Source of the DNA: Candidatus Bathyarchaeota archaeon
GTDB lineage: Archaea > Thermoproteota > Bathyarchaeia > TCS64
Length of the DNA stretch: 20,269 nt
Assembly (NCBI GenBank): GCA_030669135.1
Contig: DAOVEE010000011.1
Location: 1 to 20,269, forward strand
Reading direction: 5' to 3'
Shown: positions 1-7,309 of the stretch, piece by piece
Layout: every line of letters starts with the position of its first letter
Position numbering within the stretch: the stretch's first letter is position 1
Program-made: the position numbers and the translations under genes
Notes under the pieces: model-generated
Databases searched by the model: none
Told to the model about the DNA's origin: nothing
What the model saw: only the letters and a program-made list of their open reading frames with translations

Positions 1-300
1 AGAAAGCTAACTGATCAAGAGATAAAGGATGTTGAAGAGTTAGTTAACGGGCAGATTAAGGAAGCTCTTCCAGTTAAGAGAATTGAGACTACGTTAGACG
101 AAGCAATAAGGATGGGGAGTCAAGCAGTATTCGAGCAAAAATACGGGGAACAGGTCTCAGTATACTCTATTGGTGACTTTTCGATGGAGCTATGCAGCGG
201 TCCACATGTGGAGAATACAGGTGAGCTTGGGCGATTCAAGATAATAAAGGAAGAAGGGATTTCCGCAGGCGTACGGAGGATAAGAGCAGTCCTAGAATAA
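1..300 (+). CDS. alaS: Alanyl-tRNA synthetase, C-terminal part (short CPR-like form), 5' truncated by window edge
   Basis: The frame is open from base 1 to TAA at 298-300, giving 99 residues of the second additional (editing-associated) domain shared by AlaRS, ThrRS and AlaX. The visible signature is GDFSMELCSGPHVENTGELG followed by FKIIKEEGISAGVRRIRAVLE. The Cys and His of CSGPH are the second half of the editing-site zinc ligands; the first half would lie upstream of the window. Classical AlaRS has CGGTH here and continues into a DHHA1/C-Ala domain. This protein stops right after RRIRAVLE, the ending I know from short AlaRS of candidate-phyla-radiation bacteria, where CGGPHVENTGELG-like sequences occur. 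By eye it is clearly more AT-rich than the genes from 498 onward, which suggests transfer. A free-standing AlaX editing protein is an alternative, since the catalytic half is not visible. Confidence 0.8.
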   Translation, partial: RKLTDQEIKDVEELVNGQIKEALPVKRIETTLDEAIRMGSQAVFEQKYGEQVSVYSIGDFSMELCSGPHVENTGELGRFKIIKEEGISAGVRRIRAVLE

Positions 301-301
301 T

Positions 302-316
302 TGGGTTCCTAACCCA
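302..316 (+). terminator. Small hairpin just after the AlaRS stop
   Basis: TGGGTT and AACCCA form a perfect 6-bp stem with a CCT loop, one base after the AlaRS stop codon. T-rich stretches follow within about 30 bases. It could end or stabilise the transcript; archaeal termination depends mainly on U-tracts, so its role is uncertain. Confidence 0.4.
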
Positions 317-385
317 TTCCACCGTATTTACCTTATTATTCCAAGAAAAAAAGTCTGTACGTTCATGCAGCGAGACAAAGTCTAA

Positions 386-490
386 GCCAAATACGGGTTA
401 AGGCTCTATCAGGGAGGCGGAGGAGACCCGGCGAAGTTCACCGAGTCTATTGAGGCCATGCTGGGCCTCGTTAAAAACCAGGTCTCCTAG
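386..490 (+). pseudogene. Remnant resembling the C-terminus of an archaeal-type AlaRS
   Basis: Between the AlaRS stop and the next gene, one frame reads AKYGLRLYQGGGGDPAKF and continues as TESIEAMLGLVKNQVS before TAG at 488-490. It is preceded by an in-frame TAA at 383-385 and has no start codon of its own. The glycine run followed by a DPxK helix start resembles the end of the C-Ala/DHHA1 region of full-length AlaRS (AQGGG then D-P-x-K, then a helix). Composition changes here: this stretch is GC-rich like the resident genes, whereas 1 to about 385 is AT-rich. I infer that it is the surviving tail of a resident archaeal alaS whose 5' part was replaced. It is only 34 residues, so chance resemblance remains possible. 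Confidence 0.4.
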
Positions 491-497
491 TTTCTTT

Positions 498-2012
498 TCA
501 TATCGTGATCTTGATCTCCTCAGACTCGCTTTTATTCCCATTCTCGTCGATGCACCAGAAGATCAAGGTGTGCTCACCGCTACCCTCGACTATGGGCGGA
601 CCGTAGAGCAAGTTCACAGGGTTTCCCCCATCCAAGGTGTACCAGATCTCCGCGACGTGGGACGCCTCCGGGGTTTGGAGGGCGACCACTGCGCCGCCAT
701 CAAAGTAGTAAACCGCCGCCGTTACGTCTGGTGACTCACCGTAATCAATTGTGACAAAGTAGTCTTTCTGGGCGCGGCAGCCTTTGTTGTCCCAGACCCT
801 CTGCCTGACGAGGTATCGTCCGGGCTCGGTGAACTGGTGGGTGCATGACTTGGTGTAGTACTTCACCGTGGGGTCACCGTAGAAGATCCATTCATAGTTC
901 TTCACCCGACCATCCGGGTCTTCAGAGGTGCCGTTGAACTCGATAACGTCGAAGTTGGTGAACTCCAGCTTCGATGACACCTCCGATGCGCCGACGATCT
1001 TAACGGTGCAGGATACCTTCGGCTTGCTGTTGTTGGGGTCCTTGACGTGTGTTACGCCAGAGTAATACCCGGTGGGGTAGTGTTTGCCGGATAGGGCAAC
1101 TATGGCGTAGGATGTGCTCAGGTACTTGTTGAAACCTGGGGCTCCCGGCTGCCAGTTGAATGAACCGTCGAGGTTTTGGAGGGACTTTAGGTGGTCGATT
1201 GGGCTGTTGCCCCCTGAGAGCCATGTCGCCGGGTCCTCTCCCGAGGAGTAGAGAGCTGAGATCCCCCAGCCGTCGGAGTCACTGTTGGATGCCCCCCACG
1301 AGGGGAATCCGCCGTCCGGCATCTGCTGGCTTCGAATGTAGTTGAGGGCGTTCTGGATCATCGTGCTGGTGTGGCTTGTGCCTGAGGCCCGCAGCGCCAT
1401 GATGGCTGCCGCCGTGTCGTCGACGTCGGACGCAGCGCCTACTGCCCACCCCCACCCTCCGTCAGGGTTCTGGTTCGTCATTATGAAGTTCACGGGGTCA
1501 GCTATGGACGGGTCGGTCGCCTGGGTGCTGACTGAGCGCAACGCGATCACTGGCCAGAAGTCGTCGAAAAGCCATGACGGGTCGCCGTACTGCCCCGAGT
1601 CTACGAGGCTCTGGAGCTTGGCGACATAGTCGTAGCCGTCGATGTCTGACGAGTCTAGGCCACTGGCGGACATGGCGAGGATGAACCGGGAGAGCTCGGA
1701 TGCGTCGCTTCGGTCTATTGAACCTGCGTTGTTGACTAGATACTCGGTTACGCTATCTCCGCCGGAGTCGAAGGTGTTCGGGTCTAGGTTGGCGGCCTTT
1801 ATCGCCATCACGGCCCAGCACGTGGTGCCGAAGTCGTTGATCGAGCCAGCGGCGTCCTGGTTGTTTCTGAGGTAAGTTATGGCGTCCTGTACCTCCGGGT
1901 CCCCGGGGGCCGTGGATGCAGGTAGTACGCGGAAGATTAAGCCTGCGAGAACTAAGATGATAAGCAAGCTTCTGGGTGACGGATGAGTTTTTATTAGGTG
2001 CAAATTAATCAC
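498..2012 (-). CDS. Secreted alpha/alpha-toroid (prenyltransferase/squalene-cyclase-like) protein with PKD-like and chitobiase-C-like domains
   Basis: A 504-residue protein starting at GTG 2010-2012; an in-frame TGA lies just upstream. Residues 1-35 look like a signal peptide (basic start, LLIILVLAGLIF core, PASTA before the likely cleavage). Residues of about 36-320 hold repeated helical units with QxxDGG-type motifs (NPDGGWGW, MPDGGFPSWG, NLDGSFNW), the pattern of alpha/alpha-toroid domains related to prenyltransferases and squalene cyclases. Residues of about 335-418 look like a PKD domain (FNGTSEDPDGRVKNYEW, then QFTEPGRYLVRQRVWDN). The last 80 or so resemble the chitobiase C-terminal domain (EIWYTLDGG, then GEHTLIFWCIDENGN). 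No C-terminal membrane anchor is seen, so it is probably released or held by other surface proteins. Substrate and catalysis are unknown; the acidic cyclase DxDD motif is not evident, so binding may be likelier than cyclisation. Confidence 0.75.
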   Translation of the reverse strand: MINLHLIKTHPSPRSLLIILVLAGLIFRVLPASTAPGDPEVQDAITYLRNNQDAAGSINDFGTTCWAVMAIKAANLDPNTFDSGGDSVTEYLVNNAGSIDRSDASELSRFILAMSASGLDSSDIDGYDYVAKLQSLVDSGQYGDPSWLFDDFWPVIALRSVSTQATDPSIADPVNFIMTNQNPDGGWGWAVGAASDVDDTAAAIMALRASGTSHTSTMIQNALNYIRSQQMPDGGFPSWGASNSDSDGWGISALYSSGEDPATWLSGGNSPIDHLKSLQNLDGSFNWQPGAPGFNKYLSTSYAIVALSGKHYPTGYYSGVTHVKDPNNSKPKVSCTVKIVGASEVSSKLEFTNFDVIEFNGTSEDPDGRVKNYEWIFYGDPTVKYYTKSCTHQFTEPGRYLVRQRVWDNKGCRAQKDYFVTIDYGESPDVTAAVYYFDGGAVVALQTPEASHVAEIWYTLDGGNPVNLLYGPPIVEGSGEHTLIFWCIDENGNKSESEEIKITI

Positions 2013-2014
2013 CG

Positions 2015-2045
2015 GTTGGATGGATCATCCATCCAACATAAAAGT
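2015..2045 (-). promoter_or_regulatory. Dyad operator-like site plus TATA box for the secreted toroid gene
   Basis: GTTGGATGGA (2015-2024) and TCCATCCAAC (2028-2037) are perfect inverted arms around TCA, giving a 23-bp dyad with one central unpaired base. It ends two bases before the GTG start. A TATA-like TTTTATG on the minus strand (2038-2044) lies about 29 bases from the start codon, as expected for a leaderless archaeal transcript. The dyad therefore fills the space between TATA box and start, the usual place for an archaeal repressor. It could instead fold as an RNA hairpin if a longer leader is made. Confidence 0.5.
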
Positions 2046-2147
2046 TCTTCTACCAAGAATCGATAGCCCCCACACGATGGGTAACTGTTTTTACTCACAA
2101 CCTTTATTCCGGTGTCCTGTACAAGGTTGACAGAGTTAGAGGATAGT

Positions 2148-5069
2148 ATGCATATGGTTGACTGGAAAGCCATCGAGGAGAAGTGGCAGAGACGCTGGGC
2201 AGACGCCGGCGCCTTCGAGACGGACCCCGACCCGGAGAAGCCCAAGTTCTACCTGACAGTGGCGTACCCGTACCCTAACAGCCCGCAGCACATAGGGCAC
2301 GGACGTACGTACACTTTGACGGACGTCCACGCCAGGTGGAAGCGGATGCAGGGATACAACGTGCTTCTGCCCATGGCGTGGCACTACACGGGCACACCGC
2401 TCTTCGCCATGGTGGAGAGACTCAAGGAGAGAGACCCGGACATCCTTGAGACGTTCCTCAACCTCTACAACATCCCCGAGGAGAAGCTCCCCGAGCTGGA
2501 GGATCCCATCAGCATGGCGGTGTACTTCGCGGAGGAGATCAAGCACGGGATGCAGCGCATCGGGTACAGCGTGGACTGGCGCCGCGAGTTCACCACAGTG
2601 GACCCCATCTACAGCAAGTTCATCGAGTGGCAGTTCGAGAAGCTGCGGAAGAGGGGCTTCATCACCCAGGGGAGCCACCCTGTGGGCTGGTGCCCCAGCT
2701 GCGGCAACCCCGTTGGGCAGCATGACACCGTCGGCGACAAGGAGCCCGAGATAGAGGAGTTCACCGTCATAAAGTTCAGGAAAGGCGACATGGTCTTCCC
2801 CGCGGGCACGCTGCGCCCAGAGACGGTGTTCGGCGTCACCAACATGTGGATTAACCCCGACGCCACCTACGTGGAGGCGAAAGTGGACGGCGAGACCTGG
2901 ATCATCAGCTCGGAGGCGGCGGACAAGCTGGAGCTGCTGGAGCGCAGCGTCGAGAGGGTCAGCGAGTTCCAGGGAAACAAGTTCATCGGCGTCACCATAA
3001 CTAACCCGGTGACGGGCGACGAGTTCCCAATGCTGCCAGCCAGCTTCGTGGACCCCAAGGCGGTGACCGGCGTCGTGATGTCGGTGCCCGCCCACGCGCC
3101 GTTCGACCTGGTGGCGCTGGATCAGCTGAAACGGGAGGCCAGGAAGAACCCTGACGCCTACAGGTTCAAGCCCAGCGACATCAAGGACCTGGAGCCCATC
3201 AGTGTCATCGAGATAGACGGCTACGGCCCCGTGCCCGCTAAGGACGTGGTGGACCGCAGGGGGATCACCGATCAGGAGGACCCCAAGCTAGAGAAGGCCA
3301 CCAAAGAGGTCTACAGCGCCGAGTTCCACGGAGGCAGGATGAGGAACAACACGGGCCAGTACGCGTCCATGCCTGTGCAGCAGGCCAAGGAGGCGGTTAA
3401 GGAGGACATAGTAGCCAAAGGCTATGCGACCACGATGTACGAGATGCTGGAGCCCGTGCAGTGCCGGTGCGGCAGCGAGGTCGTTGTCAAGATATTCGAG
3501 AACCAGTGGTTCATCAACTACGGCGACCCCGCGTGGAAGAGGCTGGCCCACGAGAACATAGACAGCATGACCATCATACCCATCGAGCTTCGCCAAGAGT
3601 TCCACAACGTCGTGGACTGGCTTAGGGAGAAGGCGTGCGCCAGGAAGGCCGGCCTAGGGACGCTGCTGCCGTGGGCGTCCGACTGGATAATAGAGGCGCT
3701 GAGCGACTCCGTCATCTACATGGCGTACTACACGGTCATAAAGGGCATTAATGAGGTGGGGCCCGAACCTGAGCAGCTGACAGAGGAGTTCTGGGACTAC
3801 GTTTTCCTAGGAAAAGGCCACTCAGGAAGCGTCGCAGAGGCCACAGGGTTCCCCGCGGAGAAGCTTGAGGAGATCCATAAGGAGTTCAGCTACTTCTACC
3901 CGCTCGACGCCCGCCACAGTGGACGCGACCTCATCAGCAACCACCTCACATACATGGTGTTCTGCCACAACGGCATATGGCCCAGAGAGTTGTGGCCTAA
4001 GGGCATCGTTATCAACGGCAGCGTGTTGATGGAGGGCAGCAAGATGAGCAAGAGCCTCAACAACATCATCCCGCTGATAAACGCCCTAGATAGATTCGGC
4101 GCCGACCCGCTGAGGCTCAGCCTCATGATCACGGCGGAGCCCCTGAAGGACGCCGACTTCAGCCCCGACCTAGCCAAGAATATGAGGGACAACCTGGAGA
4201 GGTTCTACCAGCGCGTCGTGAAGATCATAGCACAGGGCAGGGGCAGCCCAGACAATCTACATGACATAGACCGCTGGATGCTGAGCAGGCTCCAGAGCTA
4301 CATAGCTGAGGCAGACGAGGCGTTGAAGGAGCTGAAGGTCCGGAAGACCATCCACGCCGCCATGTACAACCTGAACCAGGACATGGACTGGTACCAGAAG
4401 CGCGTCGCCAAGGAGCTGGAGAGGCCTGAGCGGGTGGACGCGATACGCTACGTGGAGTGGAGGGTCCTGGACACGCAGGTCAGGATGATGACGCCGTTCA
4501 CGCCCCACCTCTGCGAGGAGATCTGGGAGAAGATGGGCGGCGAGGGCTTCATAACGTTCGCCGAGTGGCCCAAGGTCGACGAGTCCTACGTGAGCCAGGA
4601 GAGCGAGGTCTTGGAGAGGATGATACAGACGAGCATGGAGGACATCCAGAAGATCACACGCGTCACCGGTATCAGCCCCGCCAAGATCCACTTCTACACA
4701 GCCGACGGCTGGAAGTGGAAGATCTACCTGAAGGCCCTGGAGCTGGCGAAGAGGGAGCAGCTGGACGTGGGCACCCTCATCAAGGAGGCGTTCAAGGACG
4801 CCGAGATGAAGGTCAGGAGCAAAGCCGTACCCGGCTACGCCCGCCAGATCGTTGACGACGTCATAAAGCTGCCGGACAGCGAGGCGGAGCTACGGCTGAA
4901 GATGGGGCAGCTAAACGAGGTGAACATCCTCATGGACGCGGTTAGCTTCATCGAGGGCGAGAACGGCTGCGAGGTAGCCGTCTCGGCCGAGAGCGACCCA
5001 TGGACGGAGGACCCGGCGAAGCGGGCTCACAGAGCCAAACCCTACAGGCCGGCCATCTACGTCCAGTAA
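2148..5069 (+). CDS. leuS: Leucyl-tRNA synthetase, archaeal type
   Basis: Class I aminoacyl-tRNA synthetase charging tRNA-Leu in the cytoplasm. The class signatures are present: HIGH within YPNSPQHIGHGRTYTL near the N-terminus and KMSKS within EGSKMSKSLNN in the second half. Between them lies the large CP1 editing insertion (GTLRPETVFGVTNMWINPDA and VMSVPAHAPFDLVALDQ), with WCPSC and CRCG knuckles. The helical anticodon-binding domain and the archaeal C-terminal extension follow. Length (973 residues) fits archaeal LeuRS. The frame is open back to GTG 2112, but homology begins at MVDWKAIEEKW. ATG 2148 has GAGG at 2139-2142 five bases before it, so I prefer 2148; ATG 2154 is also possible. A likely TATA-like CTTTATTC lies at 2102-2109. 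It is transcribed alone, divergent from the toroid gene. Confidence 0.96.
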   Translation: MHMVDWKAIEEKWQRRWADAGAFETDPDPEKPKFYLTVAYPYPNSPQHIGHGRTYTLTDVHARWKRMQGYNVLLPMAWHYTGTPLFAMVERLKERDPDILETFLNLYNIPEEKLPELEDPISMAVYFAEEIKHGMQRIGYSVDWRREFTTVDPIYSKFIEWQFEKLRKRGFITQGSHPVGWCPSCGNPVGQHDTVGDKEPEIEEFTVIKFRKGDMVFPAGTLRPETVFGVTNMWINPDATYVEAKVDGETWIISSEAADKLELLERSVERVSEFQGNKFIGVTITNPVTGDEFPMLPASFVDPKAVTGVVMSVPAHAPFDLVALDQLKREARKNPDAYRFKPSDIKDLEPISVIEIDGYGPVPAKDVVDRRGITDQEDPKLEKATKEVYSAEFHGGRMRNNTGQYASMPVQQAKEAVKEDIVAKGYATTMYEMLEPVQCRCGSEVVVKIFENQWFINYGDPAWKRLAHENIDSMTIIPIELRQEFHNVVDWLREKACARKAGLGTLLPWASDWIIEALSDSVIYMAYYTVIKGINEVGPEPEQLTEEFWDYVFLGKGHSGSVAEATGFPAEKLEEIHKEFSYFYPLDARHSGRDLISNHLTYMVFCHNGIWPRELWPKGIVINGSVLMEGSKMSKSLNNIIPLINALDRFGADPLRLSLMITAEPLKDADFSPDLAKNMRDNLERFYQRVVKIIAQGRGSPDNLHDIDRWMLSRLQSYIAEADEALKELKVRKTIHAAMYNLNQDMDWYQKRVAKELERPERVDAIRYVEWRVLDTQVRMMTPFTPHLCEEIWEKMGGEGFITFAEWPKVDESYVSQESEVLERMIQTSMEDIQKITRVTGISPAKIHFYTADGWKWKIYLKALELAKREQLDVGTLIKEAFKDAEMKVRSKAVPGYARQIVDDVIKLPDSEAELRLKMGQLNEVNILMDAVSFIEGENGCEVAVSAESDPWTEDPAKRAHRAKPYRPAIYVQ

Positions 5070-5123
5070 CCCAATTTCCCTATACTTTCTCTGGACCCAG
5101 CCTAGCCGCCTTCAAGTCTAAAG

Positions 5124-5132
5124 GTTTTTATC
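5124..5132 (+). promoter_or_regulatory. TATA box of the kae1 operon (leaderless)
   Basis: GGTTTTTATC is centred about 28 bases before the kae1 ATG at 5156, and no Shine-Dalgarno sequence precedes that ATG. This is the spacing of a leaderless archaeal transcript. It would drive kae1, bud32 and the pyrophosphatase together. Confidence 0.55.
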
Positions 5133-5155
5133 TGGTTCCTGTTTTCTGGGATTGA

Positions 5156-6142
5156 ATGATTGCGCTCGGCGTCGAGTCCACGGCCGACAACCTAGGGATC
5201 GGCATAGTATCCAGCGGCAAGGAGGTGCTAGCAAACATAATCGATGTCCACGTACCCGAGGAGGGGGGCATCCACCCCCGGGAGGCCGCCAGGCACCACA
5301 GCGACGAGATGGGGAACGCCGTCAGACGCGCCCTAGACACGGCAGGGGTTTCCGTCGACGAGATCGACATAATCGCGTTCGCCCAGGGCCCCGGGCTCGG
5401 GCCGTGCCTCAGGACCGGCGCCACCAGCGCCAGGGCGCTGGCCGCCTACATGGGTAAACCCCTCGTCGGCGTTAACCACTGCGTCGCCCACGTCGAGGTG
5501 GGGCGCATGGCCACCGGGGCGGAGGACCCCCTCACCCTCTACGTCTCTGGGGGCAACACCATCGTCTCCGGCTACGAGTCGGGCCGGTACAGGATCTTCG
5601 GCGAGACACTGGACATAGCCGTGGGTAACTGTCTGGACTCCTTCGCCCGGGAGGCCGGCCTAGAGTACCCGGGCGGCCCCGACATAGAGCGGAAGGCGGC
5701 GGCCGGGAAGAACCTGATACCGCTCCCCTACACAGTCAAGGGCATGGACCTGAGCTACAGCGGCCTACTCACCGCGATAACCACTGAGCTCCACAGCGGG
5801 AGACACACCGTCGAGGACCTTTGCTACAGCCTCCAGGAGACGGCGTACGCCATGCTCGGCGAGGTCACCGAGAGGGCGCTAGCCCACACCGGGAAGCCCG
5901 AGCTGCTCCTCACGGGCGGCGTCGCCGCCAACAAGAGGCTCGCTGGGATCGTCAGGGACATAGCGGGGGAGCACGGCGCCGAGCCACACGTCGTCCCCAT
6001 CAGGCTGGCGGCGGACAACGGCGCCATGATCGCTTGGACGGGGCTCATCGCCTACCAGGCGGGCCACGTGACGCCCCTCGACGCGAGCCACGTGAACCCG
6101 AGCTGGAGGATGGACCAGGTGGAGATACCGTGGAGAGAGTGA
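5156..6142 (+). CDS. kae1: KEOPS subunit Kae1, tRNA N6-threonylcarbamoyladenosine synthase
   Basis: Kae1/TsaD transfers the threonylcarbamoyl group to A37 of ANN-decoding tRNAs, within the KEOPS complex. The 328 residues match the archaeal length. Visible motifs: the ASKHA nucleotide-binding start (ALGVESTADNLGIGIV), GIHPREAARHH at 39-48, AQGPGLGPCLRTG at 76-88, metal-binding H108 and H112 in NHCVAHVE, YVSGGNT, GNCLDSFAREAGLEYPGG, and a C-terminal ADNGAMIAWTG. It begins the operon with a leaderless start. Its TGA at 6140-6142 overlaps a GTG at 6139 that begins the bud32 frame (GTGA overlap), so the two are translationally coupled. They are separate proteins here, unlike the Kae1-Bud32 fusions of many Euryarchaeota. 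Confidence 0.96.
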   Translation: MIALGVESTADNLGIGIVSSGKEVLANIIDVHVPEEGGIHPREAARHHSDEMGNAVRRALDTAGVSVDEIDIIAFAQGPGLGPCLRTGATSARALAAYMGKPLVGVNHCVAHVEVGRMATGAEDPLTLYVSGGNTIVSGYESGRYRIFGETLDIAVGNCLDSFAREAGLEYPGGPDIERKAAAGKNLIPLPYTVKGMDLSYSGLLTAITTELHSGRHTVEDLCYSLQETAYAMLGEVTERALAHTGKPELLLTGGVAANKRLAGIVRDIAGEHGAEPHVVPIRLAADNGAMIAWTGLIAYQAGHVTPLDASHVNPSWRMDQVEIPWRE

Positions 6143-6762
6143 TAGCCAAGGGCGCGTAGGCCGACCTCGTCCTACGAGAGTGGAACGGGTTGAAGGCTCT
6201 GTCCAAGATCCGTAGGCCCAAGGGCTACAGGCACCCCGAGCTCGACAATCGGCTTAGGAGGAGCAGGACGAAGGCTGAGGCGGACATCATCCACAGGGCA
6301 AAGCGGAGCGGCGTGCCCACGCCGCTGCTGTACCACGTCGACCCGGACAACGCGGTCATAGTCATGGAGTACATCGACGGGGTGAAGGTCAGGGATGTAG
6401 TAGACATGTTGTCGGACGAGGAGAGGAAAGAGCTGTTCACACGTATAGGCGGGTACGCGGGCAGGCTCCACGGGGCGGGCATAATCCACGGCGACCTCAC
6501 CACGAGCAACATACTAAAGCAGGGAGACAGACTGGTCTTCATCGACTTCGGGTTGGCGGAGGTGAGCACGGAGGTGGAGAAGCGGGGCGTCGACCTCAAC
6601 CTCATGAACAGGATGCTCACCAGCACTCATTACAGGCACCAGGAGGAGCTCCTCGCCGCCTTCGTCGAGGGCTACAGGGAGACGCTGGGTGCGGAGGCCG
6701 AGGAGGCGCTGACGCGCATGGAAGAGGTGGCCAAGAGGGGAAGATACATTGAGAAGAAATAA
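6139..6762 (+). CDS. bud32: KEOPS kinase/ATPase Bud32, interrupted by an in-frame TAG at codon 7
   Basis: Bud32 is the small atypical protein kinase/ATPase of KEOPS that binds Kae1 and supports t6A synthesis. From GTG 6139 the frame reads MIAKGA, TAG at 6157-6159, then ADLVLREW and on without another stop to TAA at 6760-6762. Bud32 proteins start with a GAEA motif, so TAG replaces GAG (Glu) by one base. The rest is intact: Lys in SKIRRPKGYRHPELD, HGDLTTSN catalytic loop, IDFGLAEVS metal loop and a basic C-terminus (RGRYIEKK). The next usable start is TTG 6190, which would give 190 residues lacking the first two strands and the glycine-rich motif; automatic pipelines would probably call that. 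The GTGA overlap with kae1 supports 6139 as the original start. Explanations: real nonsense mutation, sequencing error, restart at 6190, or UAG readthrough. Confidence 0.88.
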
Positions 6763-7306
6763 GATATGGATGGGAACCAGCAGCGACCACAAGTACGAGG
6801 AAGCGAGGGAGGTGCTCACCGAGTACGGCGTCGAGCTGGAGAGGCTCAGCATAGACCGCGTCGAGATCCAGGCGGACAACCCCGAGCTGATAGCCGAGTA
6901 CAGCCTAAAGGTGCTCGACATAGATGTCCCCATACTCATCGAGGACGCGGGGCTCTACATAGACAAGTACTACGGTTTCCCCGGTCCTTACAGCAGCTAC
7001 GCGCTGCGCACCATCGACAACGAGGGCATCCTCAAGCTCATGGAAGGCGAGACGGAGAGGGGCGCCAGGTACCTATCGGCTGTGGCGTTCCGGGACGGCG
7101 ACACGAGCGTCACCTTCACCGGGGAGGTGGTAGGCCGCATAGCGATGGAGACGAGGGGCACCAACGGCTTCGGCTACGACCCCATATTCATGCCGGAGGA
7201 GGGCGACGGCAGAACCTTCGGCGAGATGAGCGCCGCGGAGAAGGCGAGGATCAGCCACAGGGCACGCGCCTTCAGGAAGCTGGGCGAGTGGCTTAGAGCA
7301 GGCTAG
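6749..7306 (+). CDS. XTP/dITP pyrophosphatase (Ham1/RdgB family)
   Basis: Hydrolyses non-canonical purine nucleoside triphosphates (XTP, dITP, ITP) to monophosphates, cleaning the nucleotide pool. The 185 residues fit the family. Motifs: KIWMGTSSDHKYEEA (counterpart of the usual TxNxxKxxE start), IEDAGLYIDKYYGFPGPYSS with the acidic metal/substrate residues, and NGFGYDPIFMPEEG then TFGEMSAAEKARISHR. I chose TTG 6749 because the first strand (KIWMGT) requires a start upstream of ATG 6770, and GAGGGG lies about 8 bases before the TTG. It overlaps the bud32 end by 14 bases, implying coupled translation in the kae1 operon. It ends in TAG, three bases short of the convergent CBS gene. Confidence 0.93.
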   Translation: MRRNKIWMGTSSDHKYEEAREVLTEYGVELERLSIDRVEIQADNPELIAEYSLKVLDIDVPILIEDAGLYIDKYYGFPGPYSSYALRTIDNEGILKLMEGETERGARYLSAVAFRDGDTSVTFTGEVVGRIAMETRGTNGFGYDPIFMPEEGDGRTFGEMSAAEKARISHRARAFRKLGEWLRAG

Positions 7307-7309
7307 CCT

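Noticed and set aside
450..734. Plus-strand open frame opposite the 3' end of the toroid gene
   Set aside because: It is antisense to the chitobiase-C-like coding region and shows no motif.
2136..3095. Long minus-strand open frame opposite leuS (319 codons)
   Set aside because: It is the shadow of a GC-rich gene, with low-complexity His/Val/Leu-rich translation and no motif.
6157..6159. General reassignment of UAG to an amino acid (such as pyrrolysine) to explain the bud32 TAG
   Set aside because: TAG ends at least seven other genes here (pyrophosphatase, CBS protein, Pcc1, ArsR, epimerase, first HD protein, serine hydrolase), most at the expected family C-terminus, so it is an ordinary stop in this genome; partial readthrough remains open.
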